From an uncultured Verrucomicrobia subdivision 3 bacterium (GTDB lineage Bacteria > Verrucomicrobiota > Verrucomicrobiia > Limisphaerales > UBA11358): a stretch of DNA of 39,181 nucleotides. The translations under genes and the position numbers were made by a program. Below are positions 23,317 through 32,201 of the stretch, piece by piece. A model generated the notes under the pieces. The model was given only the letters and a program-made list of their open reading frames with translations, did no database searches and was not told where the DNA came from. Numbering within the stretch: the first letter of the stretch is position 1; the number at the start of each line of letters is the position of its first letter. Location of the stretch: NCBI GenBank assembly GCA_903888765.1, contig CAISVF010000041.1:1-39181 (forward strand), read 5' to 3'.

Positions 23317-24885
23317 ATGTCGCGACCTTATCGTTTGTTTGTAATCATGGGAAGTCTGCTGGCTGCGTCGGTCGGCTTTGGTGCGGAGTCGGCAGAGGTA
23401 AACCTTGATTATGTGGCGCAGCGCGCTTTGGACCGGGCCAAAGCACCGTTTCATTCACCCAGGGCTGATTTGCCAGCGGTGCTTCGGCAAGATAATCTTG
23501 ATTATGATAAGTATAGGGAAATTCGATTTCGCCGGGACCACGCGCTTTGGGGGGGCGACAATCTTCCTTTCCGCGTGGAATTTTTCCATCCAGGATACCT
23601 TTATCAGGAGCCGGTACATGTGAATGAATTCACCCTGACACATACCCAGCCGATTCGTTTTGTGCAGGAATTTTTTGATTACGGCAAACTGAGCATTGCC
23701 AGCCAGATTCCAACGAAAACAGGCTATGCGGGTTTTAGGGTCCTTTATCCATTAAATCAACCCGGGCAACTGGATGAACTTGGGGCTTTTCTAGGGGCAA
23801 GTTATTTCCGGCTGCTGGGAAAAAATTTGCGGTATGGCGAATCGGCTCGCGGGCTGGCGCTTGATAGTGGTGAGGGGGATCGACCGGAGGAGTTCCCCAT
23901 TTTTACTGACTGGTGGCTGGGCAAACCGAGCAATGGCGATACCGAACTAAGGCTTTATGCCATTTTGGACAGCGTGAGCTGCGCCGGAGCCTATGAGTTT
24001 TTTATCAAGCCCGGTGAAACCACTACCGCTAGTATCAAGGCGGTTTTGTTTTTCCGCGAAACGAATCAAGTGGCGGCAGTGGATAAAAACCGGAAACCAA
24101 TCAAGACGGTTGGCTTGGCTCCGCTGACCAGCATGTTTTGGTTTGGCAAAAACACGGAGCGCAAGTTTGATGACTATCGCACTGAGGTTCACGACAGTGA
24201 CGGCCTGCTGGTTCACATGGGCAATGGCGAAACGTTCTGGCGCCCCTTGGACAATCCGCCGCCGACGCGGCATCAGGTTTTTTCTGCGCCCAATATCAAA
24301 GGCTTTGGACTGCTGCAGCGGGAGCGTAATTTTTCGGCGTATCAAGACATGTTCAATCTTTATCATCAGGTGCCGAGTGTGTGGGTGGAACCGCAGGGCA
24401 ACTGGGGCGATGGTGATTTGCATCTTGTCGAGCTTGGCACCAGCTATGAAGGCCTGGATAATATTGTGGCTTTCTGGGATCCCAAAACCAAACCGGCACC
24501 GCTGGTGCCGTTCCGTTTTGGATACACGCTTCATTGGGAAGGGGGCGAGGCTGATGTGCGTCGCTCGGAGAATCGCTGTGTTGCCACCCGCATTGGGCCT
24601 GATTCCCAGTTTCCCGGGGCGCGCCAGTTTGTGATTGATTTTGACGGGCCCAAACTGGATGCGATTCCCGACAGCTTGCCGCCCGTGGCCATTGCTAATT
24701 GTAGCGCGCAGGCAACGATCGTGGATAATCAGGTGCTGCGCAACCCGTTTTTGGGGAATTGGCGCGTCATTTTAAAAATGATGCCGAAGCCGGGCAGTAA
24801 AGAGGCCGTTGATCTGCGCTGCACGCTGCTGCAGGGTACGAATATTGTCAGCGAAACCTGGACTTTCCAATGGAGCCCACCTTGA
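23317..24885 (+). CDS. opgG: Periplasmic glucan biosynthesis protein OpgG/OpgD (MdoG family)
   Basis: 522 residues from the ATG at 23317, the codon that precedes the signal peptide; a TTG ten codons earlier is less likely. The signal peptide is RLFVIMGSLLAASVGFGAES. The MdoG core follows: YDKYREIRFRRDHALWGG, LPFRVEFFHPGYLYQEPV, TGYAGFRVLYPLN, ELGAFLGASYFRLLGKN and YGESARGLALDSGEGDRPEEFP, then the Ig-like C-terminal domain with PQGNWGDGDLHLVELGT. OpgG/OpgD act on osmoregulated periplasmic beta-glucans made by the membrane synthase OpgH; recent work describes this fold as a beta-glucan hydrolase. No opgH is adjacent; the downstream gene overlaps by 16 bases. I cannot separate OpgG from OpgD by sequence alone. 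Confidence 0.93.
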   Translation: MSRPYRLFVIMGSLLAASVGFGAESAEVNLDYVAQRALDRAKAPFHSPRADLPAVLRQDNLDYDKYREIRFRRDHALWGGDNLPFRVEFFHPGYLYQEPVHVNEFTLTHTQPIRFVQEFFDYGKLSIASQIPTKTGYAGFRVLYPLNQPGQLDELGAFLGASYFRLLGKNLRYGESARGLALDSGEGDRPEEFPIFTDWWLGKPSNGDTELRLYAILDSVSCAGAYEFFIKPGETTTASIKAVLFFRETNQVAAVDKNRKPIKTVGLAPLTSMFWFGKNTERKFDDYRTEVHDSDGLLVHMGNGETFWRPLDNPPPTRHQVFSAPNIKGFGLLQRERNFSAYQDMFNLYHQVPSVWVEPQGNWGDGDLHLVELGTSYEGLDNIVAFWDPKTKPAPLVPFRFGYTLHWEGGEADVRRSENRCVATRIGPDSQFPGARQFVIDFDGPKLDAIPDSLPPVAIANCSAQATIVDNQVLRNPFLGNWRVILKMMPKPGSKEAVDLRCTLLQGTNIVSETWTFQWSPP

Positions 24886-25514
24886 AGAATTTGCCGGATG
24901 TCTCGGGTGAAATATCCGGGCGTTCACTGGATGAATGGAATGCGGCCTATGTGAAGGTGGAAAATTATTTTCACGCGCTGCGCATCCGCAATAAATTGCT
25001 GCTCGGGCAGCTAGTGCTGAGGGTGATTGATCGCGCACAGCGTCGTGCGCCTGCCGACCGCCTGCGCTCGGCCACCGAACTGGCAGCGGAGGAAATGGAT
25101 AAGCTGGTAACCAACTGGTTCGCGGAGGTGCTGCAAACCTCGCCGACCGGCACTGATCAAATGCTCTCGACTCGCGGTCGCCTGGCGCTATTGCTGGCGG
25201 ATATGCCGGGAAAATGGCAGGATCAATTTCTTCGCCCGGGTCCTTGGCCGGAGGAATTTGTCGAAGCGATGCGTGAAACCTTCTTTCGCGCCGGACCTGA
25301 TTTTCAGCTATCTAAAATGACTCCTCGCCCCTTGGATCTCGGGGCATTTGGCACTTTGTCCAAATTTGGACAATTGCCCTATGTGCGCATGGCGCTGGCA
25401 TGGTCTGCTTTTGCCCTGCTTTTGGTGGCAATATTCTGGCTCACGCATGGCGGGTATGAGCAAGTCAAGGCGCAGTGGTTCCTGTTTTTTGATTGGTTTA
25501 AGCAGAATGGATAA
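24870..25514 (+). CDS. Single-pass membrane protein overlapping opgG
   Basis: 214 residues, ATG inside the 3' end of opgG (16-base overlap), which implies translational coupling and a shared role. Residues 1-165 are mostly helical and charged (DEWNAAYVKVENYFHALRIR, RLRSATELAAEEMDKLVTNW, STRGRLALLLADMPGKWQDQF), probably cytoplasmic. One transmembrane helix follows at ~171-193 (YVRMALAWSAFALLLVAIFW) with a short C-terminus. I do not recognise a named domain. In classical systems opgG is paired with opgH, whose N-terminus is a cytoplasmic domain followed by a membrane helix; this protein could be a stand-alone equivalent of that part, but this is speculation. No frameshift to a longer OpgH-like frame is visible downstream. 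Confidence 0.75.
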   Translation: MEPTLKNLPDVSGEISGRSLDEWNAAYVKVENYFHALRIRNKLLLGQLVLRVIDRAQRRAPADRLRSATELAAEEMDKLVTNWFAEVLQTSPTGTDQMLSTRGRLALLLADMPGKWQDQFLRPGPWPEEFVEAMRETFFRAGPDFQLSKMTPRPLDLGAFGTLSKFGQLPYVRMALAWSAFALLLVAIFWLTHGGYEQVKAQWFLFFDWFKQNG

Positions 25515-25574
25515 GGCCCGGGATGTTGCGACAATTCTGATCCGCACATGAGCTGGTTTAGCAGTGAAGTTAAA

Positions 25575-25616
25575 AACAGGTATGCCGTCGGCCGTTACGG
25601 CACCAATCAACCTGTT
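25575..25616 (-). terminator. Two-tier hairpin terminator at the end of the glycan operon
   Basis: AACAGGT/ACCTGTT (7 bp) encloses TGCCGT/ACGGCA (6 bp, 8-nt loop). On the minus strand the hairpin is followed by TTTTTAAC, as expected of an intrinsic terminator for the gene whose stop codon (25615-25617) it touches. The + strand lacks a T-run. Confidence 0.6.
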
Positions 25617-26589
25617 AAAGTCGAGTGGCGAGCGTGCCCAGCACTACGGTGGCAAGCCAGAGCAATAGCACCGCCCTGGTCCGGCTGAACCCTAGGCGCG
25701 TCAGCCGATGGGAGAGATGATTCGTGTCGCCGATCCAAAATGGCTGGTGCTTCAAAGTTCGGAAAACACTGACCTGCGCGAGGTCGAGCAAAGGAATTGC
25801 CAATACTAATAGCGGCGCAAGCACCGCGAGTGGGCGTGGTTCCAGATGGGTATAAAAATGGGGTAGAATGCCCATCACCGCAAGCAGGTAGCCGACCAGG
25901 TGGCTACCGGCATCGCCAAGGAACGCACATGCATGAGGAAAATTCCACGGAAGAAATCCCGCCAGTGCGCCGGCCATCAGAAAACCGGTGATGGCCACCA
26001 GATATTCGCCTTTGGCGGCGGCGATAAGGGCAAAGAAAAATGCTCCCAGCGCGCCGACCCCGGCGCACAAGCCATTCATGTTGTCCATGAAATTGAACGC
26101 ATTGATGATCGTAAGCAGCCAGAGGATGGTTATGGCGTAGCTAAAAATTTCGCTATGCACGAATAACGTTATCCGCTTGCAGGCGATAGCGACGGCTACG
26201 GCTATCAAAAATTGCCCGAGGAATTTTGGCATGGCCTTGAGCTCGTGTTTGTCATCCATCCAACCCAGCACGGTGATGGCGATGGCCCCGAGCGCCAGTA
26301 CGATGAGTTCACCAGCGCGCCGGTCCAGCCCGTGAGGTATCGCGGCAGAGGAAGTTTTTATGATTTGGAATTTGAGCAGGAGGGCTCCGACTATTATGGG
26401 CAGCAGGATGCCGGTTAGCACCGCAAAGCCGCCCGCCAAGGGGACCGGCGTCGCGTGAATTTTCCGGTGGCCAGGATCGTCTAACAGATTAGTTCGCAGG
26501 CACCACTTGCGCCAGAACGGTAGCGCCACCCAGGATGTCGTTAGTGCGCCGAAAAAAGCGGCCAGAAAATAGTTTGTAGGAAAACTCAT
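25615..26589 (-). CDS. Polyprenyl-phosphate sugar-1-phosphate transferase (WecA/MraY family)
   Basis: 324 residues from the ATG at 26589, which overlaps the upstream glycosyltransferase stop as ATGA. About ten membrane segments are present. Family motifs: DDPGHRKIHATPVPLAGG near residue 36, GWMDDKHELKAMPKFLGQ, NAFNFMDNMNGLCAG (the N-x-x-D catalytic loop) and FLGDAGSHLVGY. Such enzymes move a sugar-1-phosphate (GlcNAc, GalNAc or similar) from a UDP-sugar to undecaprenyl phosphate on the cytoplasmic face, the first committed step of a surface glycan. Lacking MraY-specific features and lying outside a mur cluster, it is a WecA/TagO/WbpL-type enzyme. It is the last gene of the unit, ending in a hairpin terminator. 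Confidence 0.9.
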   Translation of the reverse strand: MSFPTNYFLAAFFGALTTSWVALPFWRKWCLRTNLLDDPGHRKIHATPVPLAGGFAVLTGILLPIIVGALLLKFQIIKTSSAAIPHGLDRRAGELIVLALGAIAITVLGWMDDKHELKAMPKFLGQFLIAVAVAIACKRITLFVHSEIFSYAITILWLLTIINAFNFMDNMNGLCAGVGALGAFFFALIAAAKGEYLVAITGFLMAGALAGFLPWNFPHACAFLGDAGSHLVGYLLAVMGILPHFYTHLEPRPLAVLAPLLVLAIPLLDLAQVSVFRTLKHQPFWIGDTNHLSHRLTRLGFSRTRAVLLLWLATVVLGTLATRL

Positions 26590-27833
26590 GGCGGTTCGCT
26601 CCGGATTCGGCACCGGGAACCGGTCCAACTGGCCGGAGTCACTACGCGTTTTGCGGAAGCGAGTTGCTGGTAAACCGCATATTGACCGGCCACCATGTTT
26701 TCAATCGAAAAGTTTTCCTTCACAAAGGCGGCACCGGTCTGGCCGAATTTTATTCGCAGTGACGGATCCCGGGCAAGTTGTTGCAAGCGCCTGGCGGTGG
26801 TTTCGATATCGCCGGTCCGAACGATGAACCCCGTTTGATTTTCCAGGCAAACTTCATCGGCCCCATCAAAATTGTAAGCCACGACAGGGCGGCCGGCGGC
26901 CAGGGCCTGCGGCAATGCGCGGGACAGGGCTTCGCGATAAGATAAATGGGCAAGGCAATCCATGATGCCCACATAGCGCGCAACCTCACCAGGTGGAACC
27001 AAGCCAGCGAGCACTACCTTGCCATCGAGTCCTAGTGCATGGATTTGCCGCTCGATTTCCCCGCGCAAAGAGCCATCGCCAACAAATAGCAAGCGCGCCT
27101 GCGGCACCTCCGGCAACATTTTGGCGAATGCGGCCAGCAAATCCGCATGGCCTTTGAGGCGGAAGATGCGCGCAACTTTGCCAATGACGAAATGGTGTTC
27201 TGCCAGGCCAAGCTGCCGACGGAGTGCCAGATCATTGGTTGTATTCAGGAATGGTTCCAGATTAAAGCCGCTGAAGATCCGCGTGTACATTCCGGGTTTT
27301 CCGATACCGGCATCCAAATACAACTTTGTCATGGCGGCGGCAGAACAGAAAAAATGGTCGGTGACCCGCCCGGCCGACTTTTCGGCGGCGGTAAAAATCC
27401 AATTGGCCAAGGGGCCCTGAAAAGTGCCAAAAGACGGCCCGTGCAAATGGTGAATGATGACAGGTACCCCTGCGCGATGCGCGGCGTAGCGCCCTAGAAC
27501 CCCGGCCTTGCCGCTATGCGTATGGACGAGGTCGGGTTTTTGGGCCCGCAGAATGGCCTCCAATTGCCTCAGCGCGCGGAAATCTTTCAAAGGATGAACC
27601 GGACGCACAAGCTCCGGTACTATGAGGAAATCCTTTCCAGGCGTCGTGGGATTTCCGGGAGCTCCGAAGAGTTTATGGGCCTCATTTTCCAGCGAGCCTT
27701 CTGGACCTACGGAGGGGCCCGAAATTAATTTTACTTCCAAATCGGGCTTGGAAACCAGTCCGCGGATGGTGGACAGGGTGTTTTCCTGGGCGCCGCCAAC
27801 GACCAGCCGGGTTATGATGTGAGTGACGCGCAT
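26586..27833 (-). CDS. Family 4 glycosyltransferase (GT-B)
   Basis: 415 residues from the ATG at 27833 (MRVTHIITRLVVGGAQ), a typical GT4 opening; a TTG six codons upstream is rejected. The N-terminal domain has PDLVHTHSGKAGVLGRYAA and VPVIIHHLHGPSFG. The C-terminal donor domain has VIGKVARIFRLKGHADLL, LLFVGDGSLRGEIE and SYREALSRALPQALAAGRPV, where the usual EX7E motif is E...Q, a variant I associate with this subgroup. It probably adds the second or a later sugar to the lipid-linked sugar made by the following enzyme. It starts 4 bases after the DUF2723 gene ends and overlaps the WecA-like gene by ATGA, so the three are translationally linked. Confidence 0.92.
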   Translation of the reverse strand: MRVTHIITRLVVGGAQENTLSTIRGLVSKPDLEVKLISGPSVGPEGSLENEAHKLFGAPGNPTTPGKDFLIVPELVRPVHPLKDFRALRQLEAILRAQKPDLVHTHSGKAGVLGRYAAHRAGVPVIIHHLHGPSFGTFQGPLANWIFTAAEKSAGRVTDHFFCSAAAMTKLYLDAGIGKPGMYTRIFSGFNLEPFLNTTNDLALRRQLGLAEHHFVIGKVARIFRLKGHADLLAAFAKMLPEVPQARLLFVGDGSLRGEIERQIHALGLDGKVVLAGLVPPGEVARYVGIMDCLAHLSYREALSRALPQALAAGRPVVAYNFDGADEVCLENQTGFIVRTGDIETTARRLQQLARDPSLRIKFGQTGAAFVKENFSIENMVAGQYAVYQQLASAKRVVTPASWTGSRCRIRSEPP

Positions 27834-27837
27834 GGCG

Positions 27838-30819
27838 TCATTTCGCGCCAAGTTGCGTCAGCCGTTCGTGGACGGATTTGATTTCAACCGAGTTGGTGGG
27901 GGCGTTGATCAGGAAAAGCCGGTAATTGCGGATAGCCTCATTGGTATCACGCTGGCGCCAGGCTACTTCTGCCAACCCGAAAGCGACCTGAAAGGAATTG
28001 GTATAGCTCTTTTCCAGCCAGGCGTAATCGCCCCGCGCCAGATCAAGCCGGCCGCTTTGGAGGTAGGCAAGCGCACGATTGAATCGGGCGGTGGCGTCAT
28101 TATTGGCGATTTCTAAGACCTGGGTAAGGGCGCTGATGGCGCGGTCGTAAGCTCCGATTTGCAGGCTGGCGTATCCTTTGCCAAACAGCCATTGTGGATC
28201 TTTCGGGGCTCGGGCGAGCTTGAGATCAATGACGTGCAGGACATTGGTGTATAGGCCGCGCGCAAAAAATGCCTGAGAAGCCGTGGTTAGCAGGGCATCG
28301 TTCCCGGGATTCCTGGAGATTTCCTTTTCCAGCAACTGAACTCCCTGTGGAATTTCATTTTTTTGAAAATGCGCCGCAGCTGCCAGTACGTTTAATTCGG
28401 TGGCATTGGTTTCGGTCAGGGAAAAGCGAGCGGGATATTTCAACGGATCTTGCAAGGATTCCAGGGCGGGAACGGGCTGGCGGTTTAGGAGATAGATTTG
28501 GGCCAGCCAGAGGCGAGCCGGGAGATTGTTAGCATCCAGTTGGCGAACCCGGGTAAATGCCGCCAAAGCCTGTCGCGTCAAGGGCATGGGTTGGCCGAAA
28601 AAATTATTTTCCATGGAAAAAACTCCATGTTGGAAGCAAAAACTGATTTCATCGAAAGGACCGCAGGAGCTAACCACTTCATTCCAATTGTGATAACGGC
28701 CAAACCGGTCACTGCTGATATTGCCGGCATCTACGGCGGTGGCGGAGCCGGCTCGCAGGATTTTGTTAAAATCCTCGTTGATGGCGGCAACGACATTATC
28801 CGGATTGAGGAGTTGGGCGAGGGCGAAAGCAGATCCAGACCTTTGCAGGTCACCGGAGCGTTGAAGTTCGACGCCCCAAAAATCAAGACTACGGGAATAA
28901 ACCATGCCGGCATACAGGGCGCTGATATTTGGCTCCCATGGGGCGTGGAGGCGATTCAATAACCGTTCCGCATAATTATTTGGATCAGTTTGTTTTTGGG
29001 AATTAGCCAAAGCCTGCATTTTTGCGGCTTTCTGAATGGTAGCCAGGGATTCGTCAGCGATTCGCGACCAAAATTTTTCATTTTCGGCCACCAAACTCGG
29101 TTCGGCCACCGGTGGCAGGAGGGTGGATTCTGGCAGGGACTTTAATCGGTAAATCAGGCCATGCGGTTCCTGATAAAACTGCTCAAAATAAAACCCAAAG
29201 CTGGGATTCAGATAATAGAGCGAATTGCTTTTGGAAAGATTGTTGAGCAACGTCAAAAGCATGGAAGGGTTGACGAAATTGGTGCTTTTTCCATGGTTCA
29301 TGGCCGGCCAGCGGGCGGGAAATTTTTCGTGGAGAAATTGGTGGTAGGATTCCCAGTTAAGCAAGCGCGTATCCGCCACTAAAAATTCGCTCTGCCGTCC
29401 TTCGCGGGCCAACATGGCTTGAACCAGATACCCTCGGGTGGGCTGGTTTTGGGCGATACCTTCGCTATCGCAGAGCAGGATGCCCCCGCCACGTGGCAGG
29501 CTTTGGGTGGCAGCAGCGGCATATTTCTGCAGCACCTGATTGTTTGCTTCCCGCACGATGGGGCCGTTTTTATAGATCAGGGTTCCCAGCATGATGATGG
29601 CGGTGACTAGCATGCTGCCGATAATCACCGGACAGAGCCACATCACCTTTTGGGGCAGGATCGGCAAGGGACGGCGGATTTGTCGGGTCGGGATTGGCTT
29701 TTTTCCGAAAACCGTTAAAAAGTAACCAGAATAAAACCCGATGCTCAAGGCAGCGAGATAATAGAGGCTTAAAGAAGTGGTGCCCATGCCCAGTTGGCGT
29801 GGGCTGAACGGCGAATCGAACATGATCCAAACGCAAGCCCCGAAAATAACCGCAAAAACGCAATGGACCAGATTGTTGGCCAATCCGGCCCCCAATCGAC
29901 TGTTATCGCCAAAGGTTGGGTTCCACCGCAGGGATAGCACGAATATGGGCAGCAGAGTGGTTAATGACATCAGGGCCAAGTTGTGGCGAACACTGCCCAA
30001 ACCGATGGCTTTGATGACCATCCAGTCCACTTGAAAGACGGGCTTGAGCGTTTCCCAAAAGGTGGCGGGATAATTACTGGAGAATTTTGCCACAATCGGC
30101 AGCAGCAAACACATACTCAATCCTGCCAGGCCCCCCACAAGCATCCTCCCGAGAAAGCGCAGATTGAAGAACTCTAGTCGCCGTTGCCAGATCAAGGCGG
30201 TGATGAAGATGGGCAGGAATGTGACAAAAGCCCAATTTTCGGTCATACCCGCTCCATAAACCAGGGCCAGCAGGTTCAACCGCCATTCCTGCTCATCCAG
30301 CCGGTATTCCATCAGCTGCCAAATAACGACTGAGAAGAGCAATAAATCAAAAATCTCTCCGGTGTAATTGGTGGAATTTTGCCAGAAAGTTAATTGCAGG
30401 CCCGCAAAAAGGACGGCCAGAGTCGGCGGAATAATCGCCCACCCCCCGGTAAGGAAGTTGAAATCGCTGCGTTCACGCATCCGCTCCGCCTCGGTACGGT
30501 CATGAGGCAGCAGGATTACCGTTCGTGCCAGCAAAGTCAGCGTCAGGGCGCCACAGAGTGCCGCCAGCAGGTTCAAAGCCAGTGGAATGTGGGCTGCCGG
30601 CAGCCAGCGAAACGGAAGTGTTACCAAAAACAACACTGGTCCATAGAGCTGTGGCTGCCAAACCCAGCCGGAGATTTTGGCCACTTCCCCCACATTCAGG
30701 AGATTCACCCACCGGTTCAGGGTCAGGGCATAGACTCCCAGCATGATCAACCCCAGCACCGCCGGCAGGAAACGCGGCACAAAATGCATTCGCGGGTCAT
30801 TCTGATTGTATTTTGACAT
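27838..30819 (-). CDS. DUF2723 polytopic membrane protein with C-terminal TPR repeats
   Basis: 993 residues. The first ~430 residues hold around ten membrane helices in the DUF2723 (PF11028) pattern, related to GT-C glycosyltransferases of the O-mannosyltransferase type: YALTLNRWVNLLNVGEVAK, FWQNSTNYTGEIFDLLLFS and GAGMTENWAFVTFLPIF. A short acidic residue (GEVAK) sits where GT-C enzymes have a catalytic Asp/Glu in the first loop. Residues ~430-640 are an extracytoplasmic domain. Residues ~690-990 contain TPR-like helix pairs (LFGKGYASLQIGAYDRAISA, ATARFNRALAYLQSGRLDLA). It may transfer lipid-linked sugar to protein or glycan outside the membrane; function is inferred. It lies 42 bases after rlmD and 4 bases before the GT4 gene. 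Confidence 0.85.
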   Translation of the reverse strand: MSKYNQNDPRMHFVPRFLPAVLGLIMLGVYALTLNRWVNLLNVGEVAKISGWVWQPQLYGPVLFLVTLPFRWLPAAHIPLALNLLAALCGALTLTLLARTVILLPHDRTEAERMRERSDFNFLTGGWAIIPPTLAVLFAGLQLTFWQNSTNYTGEIFDLLLFSVVIWQLMEYRLDEQEWRLNLLALVYGAGMTENWAFVTFLPIFITALIWQRRLEFFNLRFLGRMLVGGLAGLSMCLLLPIVAKFSSNYPATFWETLKPVFQVDWMVIKAIGLGSVRHNLALMSLTTLLPIFVLSLRWNPTFGDNSRLGAGLANNLVHCVFAVIFGACVWIMFDSPFSPRQLGMGTTSLSLYYLAALSIGFYSGYFLTVFGKKPIPTRQIRRPLPILPQKVMWLCPVIIGSMLVTAIIMLGTLIYKNGPIVREANNQVLQKYAAAATQSLPRGGGILLCDSEGIAQNQPTRGYLVQAMLAREGRQSEFLVADTRLLNWESYHQFLHEKFPARWPAMNHGKSTNFVNPSMLLTLLNNLSKSNSLYYLNPSFGFYFEQFYQEPHGLIYRLKSLPESTLLPPVAEPSLVAENEKFWSRIADESLATIQKAAKMQALANSQKQTDPNNYAERLLNRLHAPWEPNISALYAGMVYSRSLDFWGVELQRSGDLQRSGSAFALAQLLNPDNVVAAINEDFNKILRAGSATAVDAGNISSDRFGRYHNWNEVVSSCGPFDEISFCFQHGVFSMENNFFGQPMPLTRQALAAFTRVRQLDANNLPARLWLAQIYLLNRQPVPALESLQDPLKYPARFSLTETNATELNVLAAAAHFQKNEIPQGVQLLEKEISRNPGNDALLTTASQAFFARGLYTNVLHVIDLKLARAPKDPQWLFGKGYASLQIGAYDRAISALTQVLEIANNDATARFNRALAYLQSGRLDLARGDYAWLEKSYTNSFQVAFGLAEVAWRQRDTNEAIRNYRLFLINAPTNSVEIKSVHERLTQLGAK

Positions 30820-30861
30820 CGGCTTTTATCCAGTTGAATTCAATCGTTGAGTGTTGGCAAT

Positions 30862-32061
30862 TCAGTTTCCGAAAGGCAAAACCCGGAGATCCGCCACGCA
30901 CTCGACGTGCTGCGTCTGCGGAAACATATCCAACGGTTGCACGCGCACCAATTTAAAGACACCTTCCGAGCACAAGATGTTCAAATCTCGTGCCATCGTG
31001 GCCGGATGGCAGGAGACGTAAATGACCTGTGCCGGGCGTGTCTGGCGCAACAGCTCTAATGTGGCCGGCCAGCAGCCTTTGCGCGGCGGATCCAGAATAA
31101 CCGTGGTCTGGGAGGCGGAAAACCGGTTCAACAAGTCCAGCAAGACGTGTTCCACCTGCGCCGCGATGAATTCGCCATTCGTGACACCGCGCGAGGCTGC
31201 ATTTTCCCGGGCGGCGGCGATAGCTAGCTTGTCGTATTCCACGCCGACGAATGAGGTTACCGCACTGGCGGCGGTAATCCCGAAATAGCCCACACCGCAA
31301 TACAGGTCAATCAAATGGCGCGCGCCGCTAGCTTGGAGGAAATCCCGCACGGTCGCCTCAAGCTGGGGTAGCAGGAAGAAGTTATTCTGGAAAAAGGAAT
31401 CGCGCGGCACTTGCCAATCTTCCGGCTGCACGCGTAAAACCACTTTGATCCCGCCCTTGGGCGGGGGCTTGGCACGGACAGCTAGGATCTGCTCGTTGAG
31501 CGCCGGTTCGGCGATTTTGCATTCCAGGATGTCTTCCACAAATTTGTTGTCCGTGCGGATGAAACCGATTTCCAGTTTTCTGGCGGGGCCATTCCACTGG
31601 CTGCGAATCATGATACGGTTGCGGTAGCCGTAGGGGGAGGGGCAGGGAATGACTGGAGCGACGACCGTGCGGGAAATTTTTCCCACCCGTTCGAACAGAT
31701 CGGCAATCTGCTTCTGTTTGACGCGCAGTTGTTCCGGGTAGGTGATGTGCTGGTATTGGCAGCCTCCGCATACGCCGAAGTAGCGGCATTCCGGAGTGGT
31801 GCGCTCCGGAGACGGGGTGACGATGCGGAGCAGTCGGGCGCGGGCAAAATTCTTTTTCAACTCTGTGATTTCCACTTCCACGGTTTCGCCTATGGCGACA
31901 AAGGGCACGAAGACCACCAGCGCATCAGGTGTCGAGGCAGATTCTGGCCCGTCCGGTGAAGTTGGCTGGTCGAGTGGAACGGAATAGCGCCCCACACCTT
32001 CGCCGCCGAAGGCAAGGTCGTGGATGGTGAGAATGATTTTATCGCCAAGTTTGAGAGCCAC
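30862..32061 (-). CDS. rlmD: 23S rRNA (uracil-5)-methyltransferase, RlmD/TrmA family
   Basis: 399 residues if it starts at GTG 32061 (VALKLGDKIILTIHDLAFGG), where the TRAM domain begins. An ATG at 32202 overlapping the upstream stop (TAATG) would give 446 residues and is possible, but its 47 extra residues look unlike the family. A 4Fe-4S cluster is formed by CRYFGVCGGCQYQH plus the later Cys in DILECKIAEP. The methyltransferase domain has LIDLYCGVGYFGITA (SAM), ILDPPRKGCWP and IYVSCHPATMARDL with the nucleophile Cys. It methylates U in 23S rRNA (U1939 for RlmD). RlmD versus RlmC or another TrmA relative is not certain. It is between the TPR gene and the DUF2723 gene on the same strand. Confidence 0.88.
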   Translation of the reverse strand: MALKLGDKIILTIHDLAFGGEGVGRYSVPLDQPTSPDGPESASTPDALVVFVPFVAIGETVEVEITELKKNFARARLLRIVTPSPERTTPECRYFGVCGGCQYQHITYPEQLRVKQKQIADLFERVGKISRTVVAPVIPCPSPYGYRNRIMIRSQWNGPARKLEIGFIRTDNKFVEDILECKIAEPALNEQILAVRAKPPPKGGIKVVLRVQPEDWQVPRDSFFQNNFFLLPQLEATVRDFLQASGARHLIDLYCGVGYFGITAASAVTSFVGVEYDKLAIAAARENAASRGVTNGEFIAAQVEHVLLDLLNRFSASQTTVILDPPRKGCWPATLELLRQTRPAQVIYVSCHPATMARDLNILCSEGVFKLVRVQPLDMFPQTQHVECVADLRVLPFGN

Positions 32062-32201
32062 GCAAAAGGTTAGGGATTTTAAGCGGCAGGAAAAAGTTTT
32101 TTCACCAAACAAACTGACAAAACCTTGCCTTGTTGTCGGATGATCATAATCCGGTGGCAGCGTGCGGACAGCCAACGTGGTGCGCCGTCCATGATGGGGC
32201 A

